Assembly: GCF_002008165.1 (NCBI RefSeq)
Contig: NZ_MRDM01000032.1
Coordinates: 1-64,000 of the forward strand
DNA length: 64,000 nt
Direction of reading: 5' to 3'
From: Rhizobium laguerreae
GTDB taxonomy: Bacteria; Pseudomonadota; Alphaproteobacteria; Rhizobiales; Rhizobiaceae
Positions within the stretch are counted from its first letter, which is position 1; each line of letters starts with the position of its first letter. The position numbers and the translations under genes are program-made. The notes beneath the pieces were generated by a model, which had not been told where the DNA came from, searched no databases, and was given only the letters and a program-made list of their open reading frames with translations. Below are positions 22,887 to 31,144 of the stretch, piece by piece.

Positions 22887-23219
22887 CGGTCTGGGCCGCT
22901 GACGATCGGCGAGCTCGCGCAGGCGGTGGGCATCACCCAGCCCGGCGCAACCCGCACCGTCGGCCAGCTTCTCGAACTTGGTTACGTCGACATGCAGCCG
23001 GCCCCGGATGATCAGCGTCGCAGACTGGTCTCGCTGACCGACAAGGGACAGGACCTCGTCGACCATTCGAAAAAGGTGATCTGGCCGCGCATCGCCGCCG
23101 CCGTTGCAGATCTCTGCGGCGATCTCGACGGGCCGATCCTCGAACAGCTCGCGGCCATCGAGGACGGGCTTGCGGCGGTGCCGCTTGCGCGCCGCAACGC
23201 CGCCGAGGAGGAACGATAA
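22887..23219 (+). pseudogene. MarR-family regulator, C-terminal fragment
   Basis: The sequence from about 22887 reads GPLTIGELAQAVGITQPGAT, the recognition-helix region of a MarR winged-helix domain, then the wing (MQPAPDDQRRRLVSLTDKGQ) and the C-terminal dimerisation helices. The first 40-50 residues of the family are missing, because the upstream DNA belongs to the truncated TPR gene. The next in-frame ATG (22926) lies inside the recognition helix. The stop TAA overlaps the start of the acetyltransferase gene (TAATG), so the two were once one operon. Confidence 0.75.
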
Positions 23220-23953
23220 TGCCCCATATCCTCGACCGACCGATCTGGAGCGCGCTGGAGACCGCCCATGCCGATCTTGCCGAAGGCGGCAAGTCCGCGC
23301 GGCGATACCCACCTTCCATCGTTCCTTTCGCGGCGTCCGCCGACGATACGCCGGAGAGCCTCGACGCCTTGGAGGACCTGCCTTCGCAGGAAGAGAGCAT
23401 GATTCTCGTCGAATCCGGGCCGATCGCCATTCCAGCGGGTCTTGCCGTTGCAACGGAGGCATCGGTGGTCCAGATGATTGCCGAGCGGCCCCACGAGCGA
23501 ATTTCCGATTCTCGCATCCAGCCGCTGACGGAGTCCGATGCCGCCGACATGCTTGATTTGGCGACACTGACGAAACCCGGGCCGTTCACGTTGCGAGCCC
23601 AGAGCCTCGGCCGCTTCTGGGGGATCAAGAGCGAAGGCCGCCTGCTGGCGATGGCCGGGCAACGGATGCGGCAGACAGGCTTCATCGAGCTCAGCGGGCT
23701 TTGCACCCATCCGGATTTCCAGGGACGCGGCCTCGGCACCCTGCTCTTCCGCTTCGTTGCCGGCGAAATCGCATCGAGCGGCGACACAGCTTATCTGCAC
23801 GCCTATGCGGCAAACACGTCGGCCATTTCGCTCTACAAGACACACGGCTTTGCGCTTCGCGCGGAGATGAACATGCGCGTGGTGAAACGCCGTTCCTATC
23901 GCACCGCCGGCGGCAGCACTTCGAATTTCCAGAATTTTTCCGGGCTGAAATAG
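23219..23953 (+). CDS. GNAT-family N-acetyltransferase
   Basis: This 244-residue protein has a C-terminal GNAT domain (about 95-225) with the acetyl-CoA loop CTHPDFQGRGLGTLLFRF and the final strand AISLYKTHGFALRAEMNMRV. The N-terminal 70 residues are less conserved. The start overlaps the stop of the MarR fragment by one base, with GAGGAGG upstream. The last 58 bases overlap the 3' end of the convergent M16 protease gene, so the C-terminal tail after MRVVKRRSYR may be an extension acquired there. Substrate unknown. With the MarR gene broken, its former regulation is probably lost. Confidence 0.82.
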   Translation: MPHILDRPIWSALETAHADLAEGGKSARRYPPSIVPFAASADDTPESLDALEDLPSQEESMILVESGPIAIPAGLAVATEASVVQMIAERPHERISDSRIQPLTESDAADMLDLATLTKPGPFTLRAQSLGRFWGIKSEGRLLAMAGQRMRQTGFIELSGLCTHPDFQGRGLGTLLFRFVAGEIASSGDTAYLHAYAANTSAISLYKTHGFALRAEMNMRVVKRRSYRTAGGSTSNFQNFSGLK

Positions 23954-26742
23954 GTCGTGGCAAAAGCGCGAATATCTGCGGCGGCAACCTTCTCGTAGCC
24001 GCTGAGATTGTCGCGTATCCGGTCTAAACCACGCGAATCCGTCTGAGCGCCGTGCAGATATTCGATCCAATATTCGTTACCCTGCTGCTGATGCTTCAGT
24101 GTCTCGATAATGGGTTCCCGGGCGCGCGTGAGTTCGTCCGGGGAGACATCACGCGACCGCAGATCCTTGGCGATCTCGTCGACGAGTGCGTAGAAGCGCG
24201 CGACCTTTGCCGGGTCTGTCTCGACGTAGAAATATGCGTAGCCGTAGCCAGGGAGTTCACTTGACAGGTCAGCATCGCCCTCCATCACATAGCTTGATCC
24301 CTCTGCGATACGAAACTGGTCGATCAACCTGTTTTGGAAAATCTGGGTGGCGAGATTGGCGGTGAAGGACCGCGGCAGGTCGGAAAGCAAATCGCCAATG
24401 GGAACCCCTACCGCGGCGGCGGCGTTATCTGCCCTGCCGTTATGGGCCTCCACAACGGGCTTCTCGGTCGTCGCCGGAAAACGCACGTCGCTCCCGTCGT
24501 CGCTCGACGTCGTCTGCGAGCGCGGCGGCAAGGCGCCAAAGGTTTCAGCTGTCAGCCGGATCGCGTCGTCCACCGTCACGTCGCCGACGATGGTGATATC
24601 GATTGGGCCGTTGGAGATCATAGGTTGGAACAGCGCCTCGAAATCGTCTGGATGAGCGGCCGACAACTGTGCGCGATCGGGGAAGGTCCAGCGCGGGTCG
24701 CCCGAATGGACGAGACCTGGGAAATCGCGGCTGACAACGCCGCCGGGCGTCGCCTCATACTGATCGATACCGCTCAAATAGGCTTGCTGCACACGCTTGA
24801 AAGCCTCGGGGCGATAGGCGGGATCGGAGGTGTATGCGGTCATGAGCTGCAGCTGCGTTGCAAGATCTTCAGTCCTTGTACGACCGTCGAACCTGAAGGA
24901 GCTATCGCCTACCGAGAAATCGATGCCGACGATGTTGGCCGTCAGCGCTTTCTGGATATCCTGGTAATCCATGGCCTTGACGCCGGACAGCACGACGGCC
25001 GGAGATGCCCAGATCGGGGCGGAACGGTCGTGCGGCAGGTCCAGCCGACCACCGCCGATATTTTCACGCACCAGCACTTCGTTGGCACGCAGCTTGGTTG
25101 GCTTGACGGTAAGCCGTACGCCGTTGGAAAAGCGCACCATGGCCAAGCCGAGATCGTCGACGGCGCGGCGTTCGACCACGGCGCCCGGCGCGCCGAAATG
25201 GGCGTAGGGCCAGGCGACGTCAGCTGCATTGGATAGCGCCGAGACGGCAACGGCATTCGAAGCATCGTAGACTTGCCGAACCGCGTCGGCTCCGCCCTCA
25301 GGTGATTGGGCCGTCTGTAGCACGACCTGCGGACCGTTGCCGGAGAACGCACGCTGCAGCGCCTGATTGACCTCGGCCGCCGTGACGCCGTTCGTCATCG
25401 TCTCGAACAGCGAGAGGTCTTCGGCAGGCGAGGTGAAGACTTGATCGTCATCGACGCTGCTCGCCAGCAGGGAAGCGACGTCGGTGGTCGTGCGCGTCGC
25501 GGCTCCGGCCGCAGCAGCCTGCAGGGCCGAACGATAGTCGAGGATTTCGCGATCGATCTCCGCCTGCGTAGCGCCGAACTCCTGGATACGACGCTGTTCC
25601 TGGTCAATGGCCGTGAGCGCCGCCTGCCATTTGTCCGGCTCGGAGTTCGCCGCAATCAGCACGACATGAGCGGAATCGACGATATCCTGAGAGCCGACAC
25701 CCGCACTGATGAACGGGGCATCCGCCTTGCCGGCGATGGTGCTCACCCGGCGATTGAGCACCATAAGTCCGAGACTTTCAATAAGTTCGGCCCGGCGCTT
25801 GGCGAAAGTGTCAGGCGCCGCGTCAAAGAGACGTGTCCAGGCGACCTGTACGCTCGTCATGCCGCCGGGAACAACGATGAGGTCGGCGCTTTCGCCTTTC
25901 GTCACCAGCGTGCCGAGATCCGGTTTTGCCGGCGCCGGATCCACGGCCTTCCAATCGCCGAAGCGCTGCCGGATTTCCGTTTCCATGCCGGCGGGGTCGA
26001 TATCCCCCACCACGATCAGCGTTGCCCGATCGGGTCTATAGTTGGCCCGGTAATAATCACGGACGAGGGCCACAGGCGCATTGCTGATGATGTCGGCTTT
26101 GCCGATCGGCGCGCGCATGGTCGCACGCTTACCGGCAAGCAACGAATTCATGATTTCGAGCGCCGCGCGATACTGCGGTGTGTCGCGCAGCCGCTCCTCC
26201 GACAAGATGACGCCGCGTTCGCGATCGAAGGCGTTGGCATCGAGGCTCAACTCGCTCGCCGTTTCTCGCATCAGCATCAGGCCCGTCGAAACCGTGTCTG
26301 CATCGACCTCGGGCAGATCGAGTGCATAGACAGTCTCGTCATATGAGGTATGGGCGTTGGTGTCCGGCCCGAAGGCCAAACCCTTGCGCTGCAAGATACG
26401 GATCATCTCCCCTTCGGCGACATGTGTGGAACCCTTGAAGGCCATGTGCTCGAGAACATGCGCCAGACCCTGCTGGTTGTCGTTTTCGTCGAGCGAACCG
26501 GAGCCAATGCGAAAACGGATCGCCGCCTGTCCGGGCGGCGTGACATTGCGCATGATCGCAAATCGCATGCCGTTGGCGAGCATGCCGAAACGCACGTGGG
26601 GATCGGCTTGGATGTCGCTTTGCGTTTGTGGCCAGGGCACGGACGGGCTGTCCGCATAGGCTGGCGACATGAAGTTTGCGGCGAGGGAGATCGTCGCGAG
26701 AAACCACCACACCGTGGAGCATTCCATTTTTTTGTGAGACAT
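23896..26742 (-). CDS. M16-family zinc metalloprotease, two-lobe form
   Basis: This protein of about 948 residues belongs to the insulinase/processing-peptidase family. The inverted zinc motif HVLEH (within GLAHVLEHMAFKGS) and the distal Glu region (ETVYALDLPEVDADTVSTGL) lie in the first lobe; a second inactive-type M16 repeat fills the C-terminal half. A signal peptide (STVWWFLATISLAANFMSPAYA) targets it to the periplasm. The start is uncertain: ATGs at 26742 and 26727 both fit the signal, and an upstream ATG at 26817 adds an unlikely extra hydrophobic stretch. It probably degrades small peptides. The gene stands alone. Confidence 0.85.
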   Translation of the reverse strand: MSHKKMECSTVWWFLATISLAANFMSPAYADSPSVPWPQTQSDIQADPHVRFGMLANGMRFAIMRNVTPPGQAAIRFRIGSGSLDENDNQQGLAHVLEHMAFKGSTHVAEGEMIRILQRKGLAFGPDTNAHTSYDETVYALDLPEVDADTVSTGLMLMRETASELSLDANAFDRERGVILSEERLRDTPQYRAALEIMNSLLAGKRATMRAPIGKADIISNAPVALVRDYYRANYRPDRATLIVVGDIDPAGMETEIRQRFGDWKAVDPAPAKPDLGTLVTKGESADLIVVPGGMTSVQVAWTRLFDAAPDTFAKRRAELIESLGLMVLNRRVSTIAGKADAPFISAGVGSQDIVDSAHVVLIAANSEPDKWQAALTAIDQEQRRIQEFGATQAEIDREILDYRSALQAAAAGAATRTTTDVASLLASSVDDDQVFTSPAEDLSLFETMTNGVTAAEVNQALQRAFSGNGPQVVLQTAQSPEGGADAVRQVYDASNAVAVSALSNAADVAWPYAHFGAPGAVVERRAVDDLGLAMVRFSNGVRLTVKPTKLRANEVLVRENIGGGRLDLPHDRSAPIWASPAVVLSGVKAMDYQDIQKALTANIVGIDFSVGDSSFRFDGRTRTEDLATQLQLMTAYTSDPAYRPEAFKRVQQAYLSGIDQYEATPGGVVSRDFPGLVHSGDPRWTFPDRAQLSAAHPDDFEALFQPMISNGPIDITIVGDVTVDDAIRLTAETFGALPPRSQTTSSDDGSDVRFPATTEKPVVEAHNGRADNAAAAVGVPIGDLLSDLPRSFTANLATQIFQNRLIDQFRIAEGSSYVMEGDADLSSELPGYGYAYFYVETDPAKVARFYALVDEIAKDLRSRDVSPDELTRAREPIIETLKHQQQGNEYWIEYLHGAQTDSRGLDRIRDNLSGYEKVAAADIRAFATTYFSPEKFWKFEVLPPAVR

Positions 26743-27043
26743 TCTTGTCCAGGTGATGAGAATGAAGAGGGTAGATCGCGCCAACCTGACTATTCCACAG
26801 GTTGCATTCCCCATCAACTTCCATGTTTGTAATGAATAAGAAGTAGATAACTCTCCCTAGGACAGGATGATTTTACGCCCGGTCGGCCGAAAATCTGAAA
26901 CCTGTTTTCAATTAGAGAGTTAGAGCATGATGTCGTCCGAAAACTGTTCACAGGTTTCGGCATCATGCTGTGGGTGTCAGACCAATGTCATCGAACCCGC
27001 CTAAGGGATTGCGCCTCGATACTGTCACCAGGAGGCGTTTTCG
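26743..27043. other. Intergenic region with a hairpin repeat
   Basis: This 301-base stretch separates the M16 protease and LacI genes, which are divergent. It contains the palindromic repeat at 26925-26968 and AT-rich sequence near 26830-26920 that may hold promoters. No gene is supported. Confidence 0.55.
26925..26968. repeat. Rhizobial-type palindromic intergenic repeat
   Basis: GCATGATG (26925-26932) pairs with CATCATGC (26961-26968), and CCGAAAAC (26937-26944) with GTTTCGG (26954-26960) inside it. Palindromes containing GCATGATG and CCGAAAAC are widespread between genes in rhizobia; this is from general knowledge, and no second copy is visible in this window. Confidence 0.6.
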
Positions 27044-28024
27044 ATGGCGACATTGGAGCAGGTCGCGTTCCGGGCAGGATGCTCGCTGGCGACCGCAAGC
27101 AGGGTTCTCAACCGCAACGGACCGGCCAGCGACCTGATGGTGCGCAAGGTGCGCCGTGCGGCCGCCGAACTCGGTTATCGCCCGGCCGGCTCGTCCGCCG
27201 GCAGGCTCGGACGCAGGCCTGTGATCGGCGTGCTGATTCCGAGCATCACCAATCCGGTGTTTGCCTCGTCGCTGTCGAGCATCCAGAACCGCATGCTGGT
27301 GGCCGGCCATGGCGTCCTGATCGCCCAGTCGAATTATGATCCGGCGCGCGAGGCCGATGCCGTCGCAGCACTCCTGAACGACCGGCCGACCGGGCTGATC
27401 CTCACCGTCTGCAATCCGTCGACCAGCCAGGCGCTGCTTGCGAAGCTCCCGCCGACCGTGCTGCTCAACAACCTGCCGACGGCGCAGTTTCCGGCGGCTG
27501 TTACCGCCGACAATCGTGGCGCCGGCCGCGAGGTCACAACATTTCTGATCGGCATGGGCCATCGCCGCATTCTGTTTCTCTCCGGCAATTTTGTCGCCTC
27601 CGACCGCGCCCACCTTCGCTACCGCGGTTATCTCGACGCTATGGCCGAGAACGGGCTGACACCACTCGATGCCGTACAGATCCCGTTCGTCAGCGGCTAT
27701 GACCAGCTCGATCTTGGCGTCGCGATGACTTCGCTTGCGCCGACGGCGATCATCGCCTCCAACGATCTCCTGGCGCTCGGCGTCATCGGCGCGCTGAAGC
27801 GCGAGGGGCTTTCCGTGCCTGGGGATGTTTCGGTCGCCGGCTTCGACGGCATCGCCATCGGCCGGCTGATCGATCCACCGCTGACGACCATCGAAATGCC
27901 GGATGCCAGCATGGGGGCGACGGCCGCCTCGCTGCTGCTCGACATGGCGGAGAACGCCGCCCCTGCCCGCCATCTTAATGTCGCCTATACGCTTCGCCGC
28001 GGTGGCACCGTGCGCGCCATCTGA
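27044..28024 (+). CDS. LacI-family regulator, convergent with the Ugp-like operon
   Basis: This 326-residue LacI/GalR protein has an N-terminal helix-turn-helix (residues 3-23, TLEQVAFRAGCSLATASRVL) and a sugar-binding domain beginning near residue 59 (PVIGVLIPSITNPVFASSL). It ends in a typical LacI C-terminal segment (PPLTTIEMPDASMGATAASL). CCAGGAGG lies upstream of the ATG. It probably regulates the transport operon at 28096-33190, although it converges on the operon's 3' end rather than facing its promoter, so this link is inferred. A strong terminator separates the two. Confidence 0.88.
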   Translation: MATLEQVAFRAGCSLATASRVLNRNGPASDLMVRKVRRAAAELGYRPAGSSAGRLGRRPVIGVLIPSITNPVFASSLSSIQNRMLVAGHGVLIAQSNYDPAREADAVAALLNDRPTGLILTVCNPSTSQALLAKLPPTVLLNNLPTAQFPAAVTADNRGAGREVTTFLIGMGHRRILFLSGNFVASDRAHLRYRGYLDAMAENGLTPLDAVQIPFVSGYDQLDLGVAMTSLAPTAIIASNDLLALGVIGALKREGLSVPGDVSVAGFDGIAIGRLIDPPLTTIEMPDASMGATAASLLLDMAENAAPARHLNVAYTLRRGGTVRAI

Positions 28025-28041
28025 CGCTTGCGAAACAACAA

Positions 28042-28068
28042 GGCCGCCACGCGCTCGGCGTGGCGGCC
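28042..28068. terminator. Shared terminator between convergent LacI gene and transport operon
   Basis: GGCCGCCACGC (28042-28052) and GCGTGGCGGCC (28058-28068) form a perfect 11-bp stem with a 5-base loop in the 71 bases between two convergent stops. Confidence 0.75.
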
Positions 28069-28095
28069 CTGCCCTGTTCCCGATTGGGAAACCGA

Positions 28096-29361
28096 TCAGC
28101 TGCGCGGCAGCATGCCCTCGACATCGGCGGCTGCGTCATCGAGCGCTTCCTTCGGCTCGGCCGACTGGTCGACGATGCGCGAGAGATTGTCGACGATGGT
28201 CTGCGTGACCTTGACGCCATTCGAGCCTGGGAAGGCATACCAGGGGATCATCACCGGCATCTGGCTGAGGCCTGCCTGGAACAGCGGGTTCTGCTTGTAG
28301 AAATCGCCGAGATAATCGGCCGACTTCGCGGCGAGCTCGTTGTTCGGGACATAACCGGTGCCGGGCACGACGACGGAAGCGCCATAAGGGCCGGCGGCGA
28401 ATTTGGCGAACTTCCAGGCGGCATCCTGCTTGGCGGCGTCATGCGTCAGGATGACGACGGCGTTGCCGCCGGTCGGCAGGCGGCCGTTCACCGGATCGAT
28501 CAACGGGATCTTGGCGGTGCGCAGATCGAACTTGTTGCCGACATTCTTGATCGTGTTGCGCAGCGCGCCTGTGGTCTGAAACTCAAAACCGACCTTGCCG
28601 GCTGCGAAAGCCTGTTCGCCGGCGGCCTTGGTGAACACAGGCATACCGCCTTCGGTGACCAGGCGATGCAAGACTTCGACGGCCTTCTGGCCTTCCGGCC
28701 CATTGAAGGCAACCTTGCTTTCGTCGTCGCTCAGCATCTTGCCGCCGGCGCCGAAGAGCAGTGCCGAAAACATCCAGTCGTCGCCCTGCCAGCGGAAGTC
28801 GATGCCGTCGACGCCATTGCCGAGCGCCTTGATCTTGCCACCGAGCGCGATGACCTCATCCCAGGTCTTCGGCGGATTTTCCGGATCGCCGCCGGCCGCC
28901 TTCACGAGATCGGCGTTGTAATACATGATCGGGTTGGAGGTCGCGAAAGCCAGGCCCACCTGCTTGCCCTTGACCTGAGCAAGCTTGAGGATCGTGTCGG
29001 AGAAGCCCTGCTCGCCCATGTTGCCGTCCTTCTGGACGAGCGGACCGAGGTCGACGGCGACGTCGCGTTCGTCGAGCATGCGCAGGCGATTGAGGCCGAT
29101 GAAGGTGATATCGGGCATTTCGCTGGTGCCGACCTGGCGAAGGATCGTCTGGATGCCTTCTTCATAGGTGGCCGACGGGCTGGCGAACTGGATCTTGATA
29201 TCGGGATTTTCTTCCATGAACTTCTTCGAGATCGTGTCCATCACGTCCTTGAAGAAGCCCGGCATCGGGTAGTGAACCGTCAGCGTCGTCTCGGCATGCG
29301 CGGGAAGCGCGATTGCCATCGAGACGGCCGCTGCGGCGAGAAGCTGGGTGATATGTTTCAT
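28096..29361 (-). CDS. Extracellular solute-binding protein family 1 (UgpB/sugar type)
   Basis: This 421-residue secreted binding protein has a signal peptide (KHITQLLAAAAVSMAIALPAHA) and the family-1 pattern: LTVHYPMPGFFKDVMDTISK, the central FEFQTTGALRNTIKNVGNKF, and LPTGGNAVVILTHDAAKQDA. Related proteins bind glycerol-3-phosphate, glycerophosphodiesters or oligosaccharides. It is the last gene of its operon, after both permeases, which is unusual because binding proteins normally come first. CCAGGAG precedes the chosen ATG; in-frame sequence further upstream overlaps the permease gene and is rejected. Confidence 0.88.
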   Translation of the reverse strand: MKHITQLLAAAAVSMAIALPAHAETTLTVHYPMPGFFKDVMDTISKKFMEENPDIKIQFASPSATYEEGIQTILRQVGTSEMPDITFIGLNRLRMLDERDVAVDLGPLVQKDGNMGEQGFSDTILKLAQVKGKQVGLAFATSNPIMYYNADLVKAAGGDPENPPKTWDEVIALGGKIKALGNGVDGIDFRWQGDDWMFSALLFGAGGKMLSDDESKVAFNGPEGQKAVEVLHRLVTEGGMPVFTKAAGEQAFAAGKVGFEFQTTGALRNTIKNVGNKFDLRTAKIPLIDPVNGRLPTGGNAVVILTHDAAKQDAAWKFAKFAAGPYGASVVVPGTGYVPNNELAAKSADYLGDFYKQNPLFQAGLSQMPVMIPWYAFPGSNGVKVTQTIVDNLSRIVDQSAEPKEALDDAAADVEGMLPRS

Positions 29362-29387
29362 CGCTCGTTCTCCTGGGTTGAAACCGG

Positions 29388-30224
29388 TCAGCCTTTGAGA
29401 CCGGTCATGGTGATGCCTTCGACGAAGCGCTTCTGCGCAAGCAGGAAGGCGATGACGAGGGGAAGGGTAATGGTGAGGGTCGCCGCCATCAGCGCGCCGT
29501 AGTCGTCGCCGGCCTCGGCGGCGCGGAAATACATCAGGCCGAGCGGCGGTGTGGCATAGTCCTGCTTGCTGATGACGATCAGCGGCCAGTAGAGATCGTT
29601 CCAATGGGCGACGACCGAAAAGATGGCGAAGGCCGTGACCGCCGGCCAGGCATTCGGCACGATGACGCGGGCGACGATTCCGAGTTCCGACATACCGTCG
29701 AGACGTGCGGCATGGATGAGATCATCAGGCATGGCGCGGAAGAACTGCAGGAACATGAAAATTGCGAAGACCGAAATGGTGAAGGGCGCGACCAGGGCGG
29801 CATAGCTGTTGAGCAGCGCGGCGCGGTCGAAGGCGACATAGAGCGGCAGCGCGGTCGCATGGATCGGCACTAGCAGGCCGAGCATGACAAGCACCATCAT
29901 GGCGCGGGCGGCGCCGAAGCGCAGCTTTGCCATGGCGTAGGCGCAAGGGATCGCCACCAGCACCTGGAAAAAGAAGATCAGCCCGCAGACGACGACGCCG
30001 TTCCACAACAGATGCGCCATCGGTACCCGGCTCAAGGCCTTGGCGAAATTTTCGGCATAGGTGAAGTGCGCCGGGATCAGCGACAGCGACGAGGTGAAGA
30101 TGTCGCTTTGGGCCTTGCCGGCCGTCGAGATCATGAAGACATAGGGCGACAGGAAGATGATTGCGCCGAGCGAAAGCAGCGCCAGGCGGATGATCCTGCC
30201 GAGGGAAGAAGCGTTCGTCATCAT
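29388..30224 (-). CDS. ABC transporter permease, UgpE/MalG type
   Basis: This 278-residue membrane protein has six transmembrane segments and the C-terminal EAA loop (MPDDLIHAARLDGMSELGIV) that docks on the ATPase. It pairs with the UgpA-type permease encoded just upstream; the two genes overlap (ATGATGA at 30221-30224). It is followed after 26 bases by the binding-protein gene. MMTNASSLG at 30224 is the start; a longer frame to the right is antisense of the other permease. Substrate class: glycerophosphodiester or oligosaccharide. Confidence 0.9.
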   Translation of the reverse strand: MMTNASSLGRIIRLALLSLGAIIFLSPYVFMISTAGKAQSDIFTSSLSLIPAHFTYAENFAKALSRVPMAHLLWNGVVVCGLIFFFQVLVAIPCAYAMAKLRFGAARAMMVLVMLGLLVPIHATALPLYVAFDRAALLNSYAALVAPFTISVFAIFMFLQFFRAMPDDLIHAARLDGMSELGIVARVIVPNAWPAVTAFAIFSVVAHWNDLYWPLIVISKQDYATPPLGLMYFRAAEAGDDYGALMAATLTITLPLVIAFLLAQKRFVEGITMTGLKG

Positions 30225-31144
30225 GTGTAATGCACCCGGCGATCGAGAACGCGGTACTGCAGGAACATCAGCACCACCAGGATCAGCAGAAAGACCACCG
30301 TCATCGCGGAGGCATAACCGACGCGCAGATAGACGAAGCCTTCCTGGTAGATCGTGAAGAGCAGCACCTCCGACGCCTTGTTCGGGCCGCCCTCGGTCAG
30401 CGTCTTCACCGTCTCGAAGACCTTGACTGAATTGGTGATGCTGATGGTGATGACGAAAAGCGTCGTCGGCCCGAGCATCGGCCAGGTGACGAGCAGGAAC
30501 CGGTCGAGGGAGGATCTGGCGCCGTCCACTTCGGCTGCCGCGTAAAGCTCGCGCGGGATTGCCGTCAGTCCGGCCAGGAACAGCACCATATTGAAGCCGG
30601 CCGATTGCCAGACGCCGATGATCGAGAGGCTGTAAAGCACCGTGCCGGAGCTGCCCAGCCAGTTCGGGCCGGGAATCCCGACGAGGGCGAGCAGTGCGTT
30701 GAGCGGGCCGATTGTGGGGTGGAACATATATTGCCAGACGGTCGCCATAGCGACGATCAGCGAGGCGACCGGGAGGAAATAGGCAGTGCGGAAGAAGCTG
30801 CGCGCCTTCGTCTCGCTCTCGATCAACATGGCGATGCCGAGACCGAGAAGGATCGAGACGGGTGCTACGACCGCGGTATAGACCGTCGTATTCCACAGCG
30901 ACTTGCGAAACGTGCGGTCGGTGACCAAATGCGCGTAATTCTCGAAGCCGACGAAACGGAACTTGCCGTAGCCGAGTTCGAAATCGGTGAAGCCGAGCAC
31001 GATGACTGATGCAACCGGCAAAAGCACGAAGAGGAATAGCAGGACCATCGCCGGCATCACCAGCATCCAGGCGATGCGGGCCTCGCTGCGCCGATGCGCA
31101 ACGGCGGCATCCTGCGGCACGGCCATGGAGACGATGCTAGCCAT
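30221..31144 (-). CDS. ABC transporter permease, UgpA/MalF type
   Basis: This 307-residue permease has six predicted membrane helices and the EAA motif (IPRELYAAAEVDGARSSLDR). It is the partner of the UgpE-type permease that overlaps its 3' end. The start at 31144 (MASIVSMAV) overlaps the last codons of the ATPase gene and follows GGGAGAGG; seven further upstream codons are open but poorly placed. A short N-terminal tail (AVAHRRSEARIAW) precedes the first helix, as usual for this subfamily. Confidence 0.9.
   Translation of the reverse strand: MASIVSMAVPQDAAVAHRRSEARIAWMLVMPAMVLLFLFVLLPVASVIVLGFTDFELGYGKFRFVGFENYAHLVTDRTFRKSLWNTTVYTAVVAPVSILLGLGIAMLIESETKARSFFRTAYFLPVASLIVAMATVWQYMFHPTIGPLNALLALVGIPGPNWLGSSGTVLYSLSIIGVWQSAGFNMVLFLAGLTAIPRELYAAAEVDGARSSLDRFLLVTWPMLGPTTLFVITISITNSVKVFETVKTLTEGGPNKASEVLLFTIYQEGFVYLRVGYASAMTVVFLLILVVLMFLQYRVLDRRVHYT

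Noticed and set aside
22881..22957. Apparent N-terminus of the TPR protein
   Set aside because: These codons are the antisense of the MarR recognition helix, so the TPR gene is truncated rather than complete.
28060..29502. Long plus-strand frame antisense to the solute-binding protein
   Set aside because: The minus-strand protein has a signal peptide and family motifs; the plus frame has neither.
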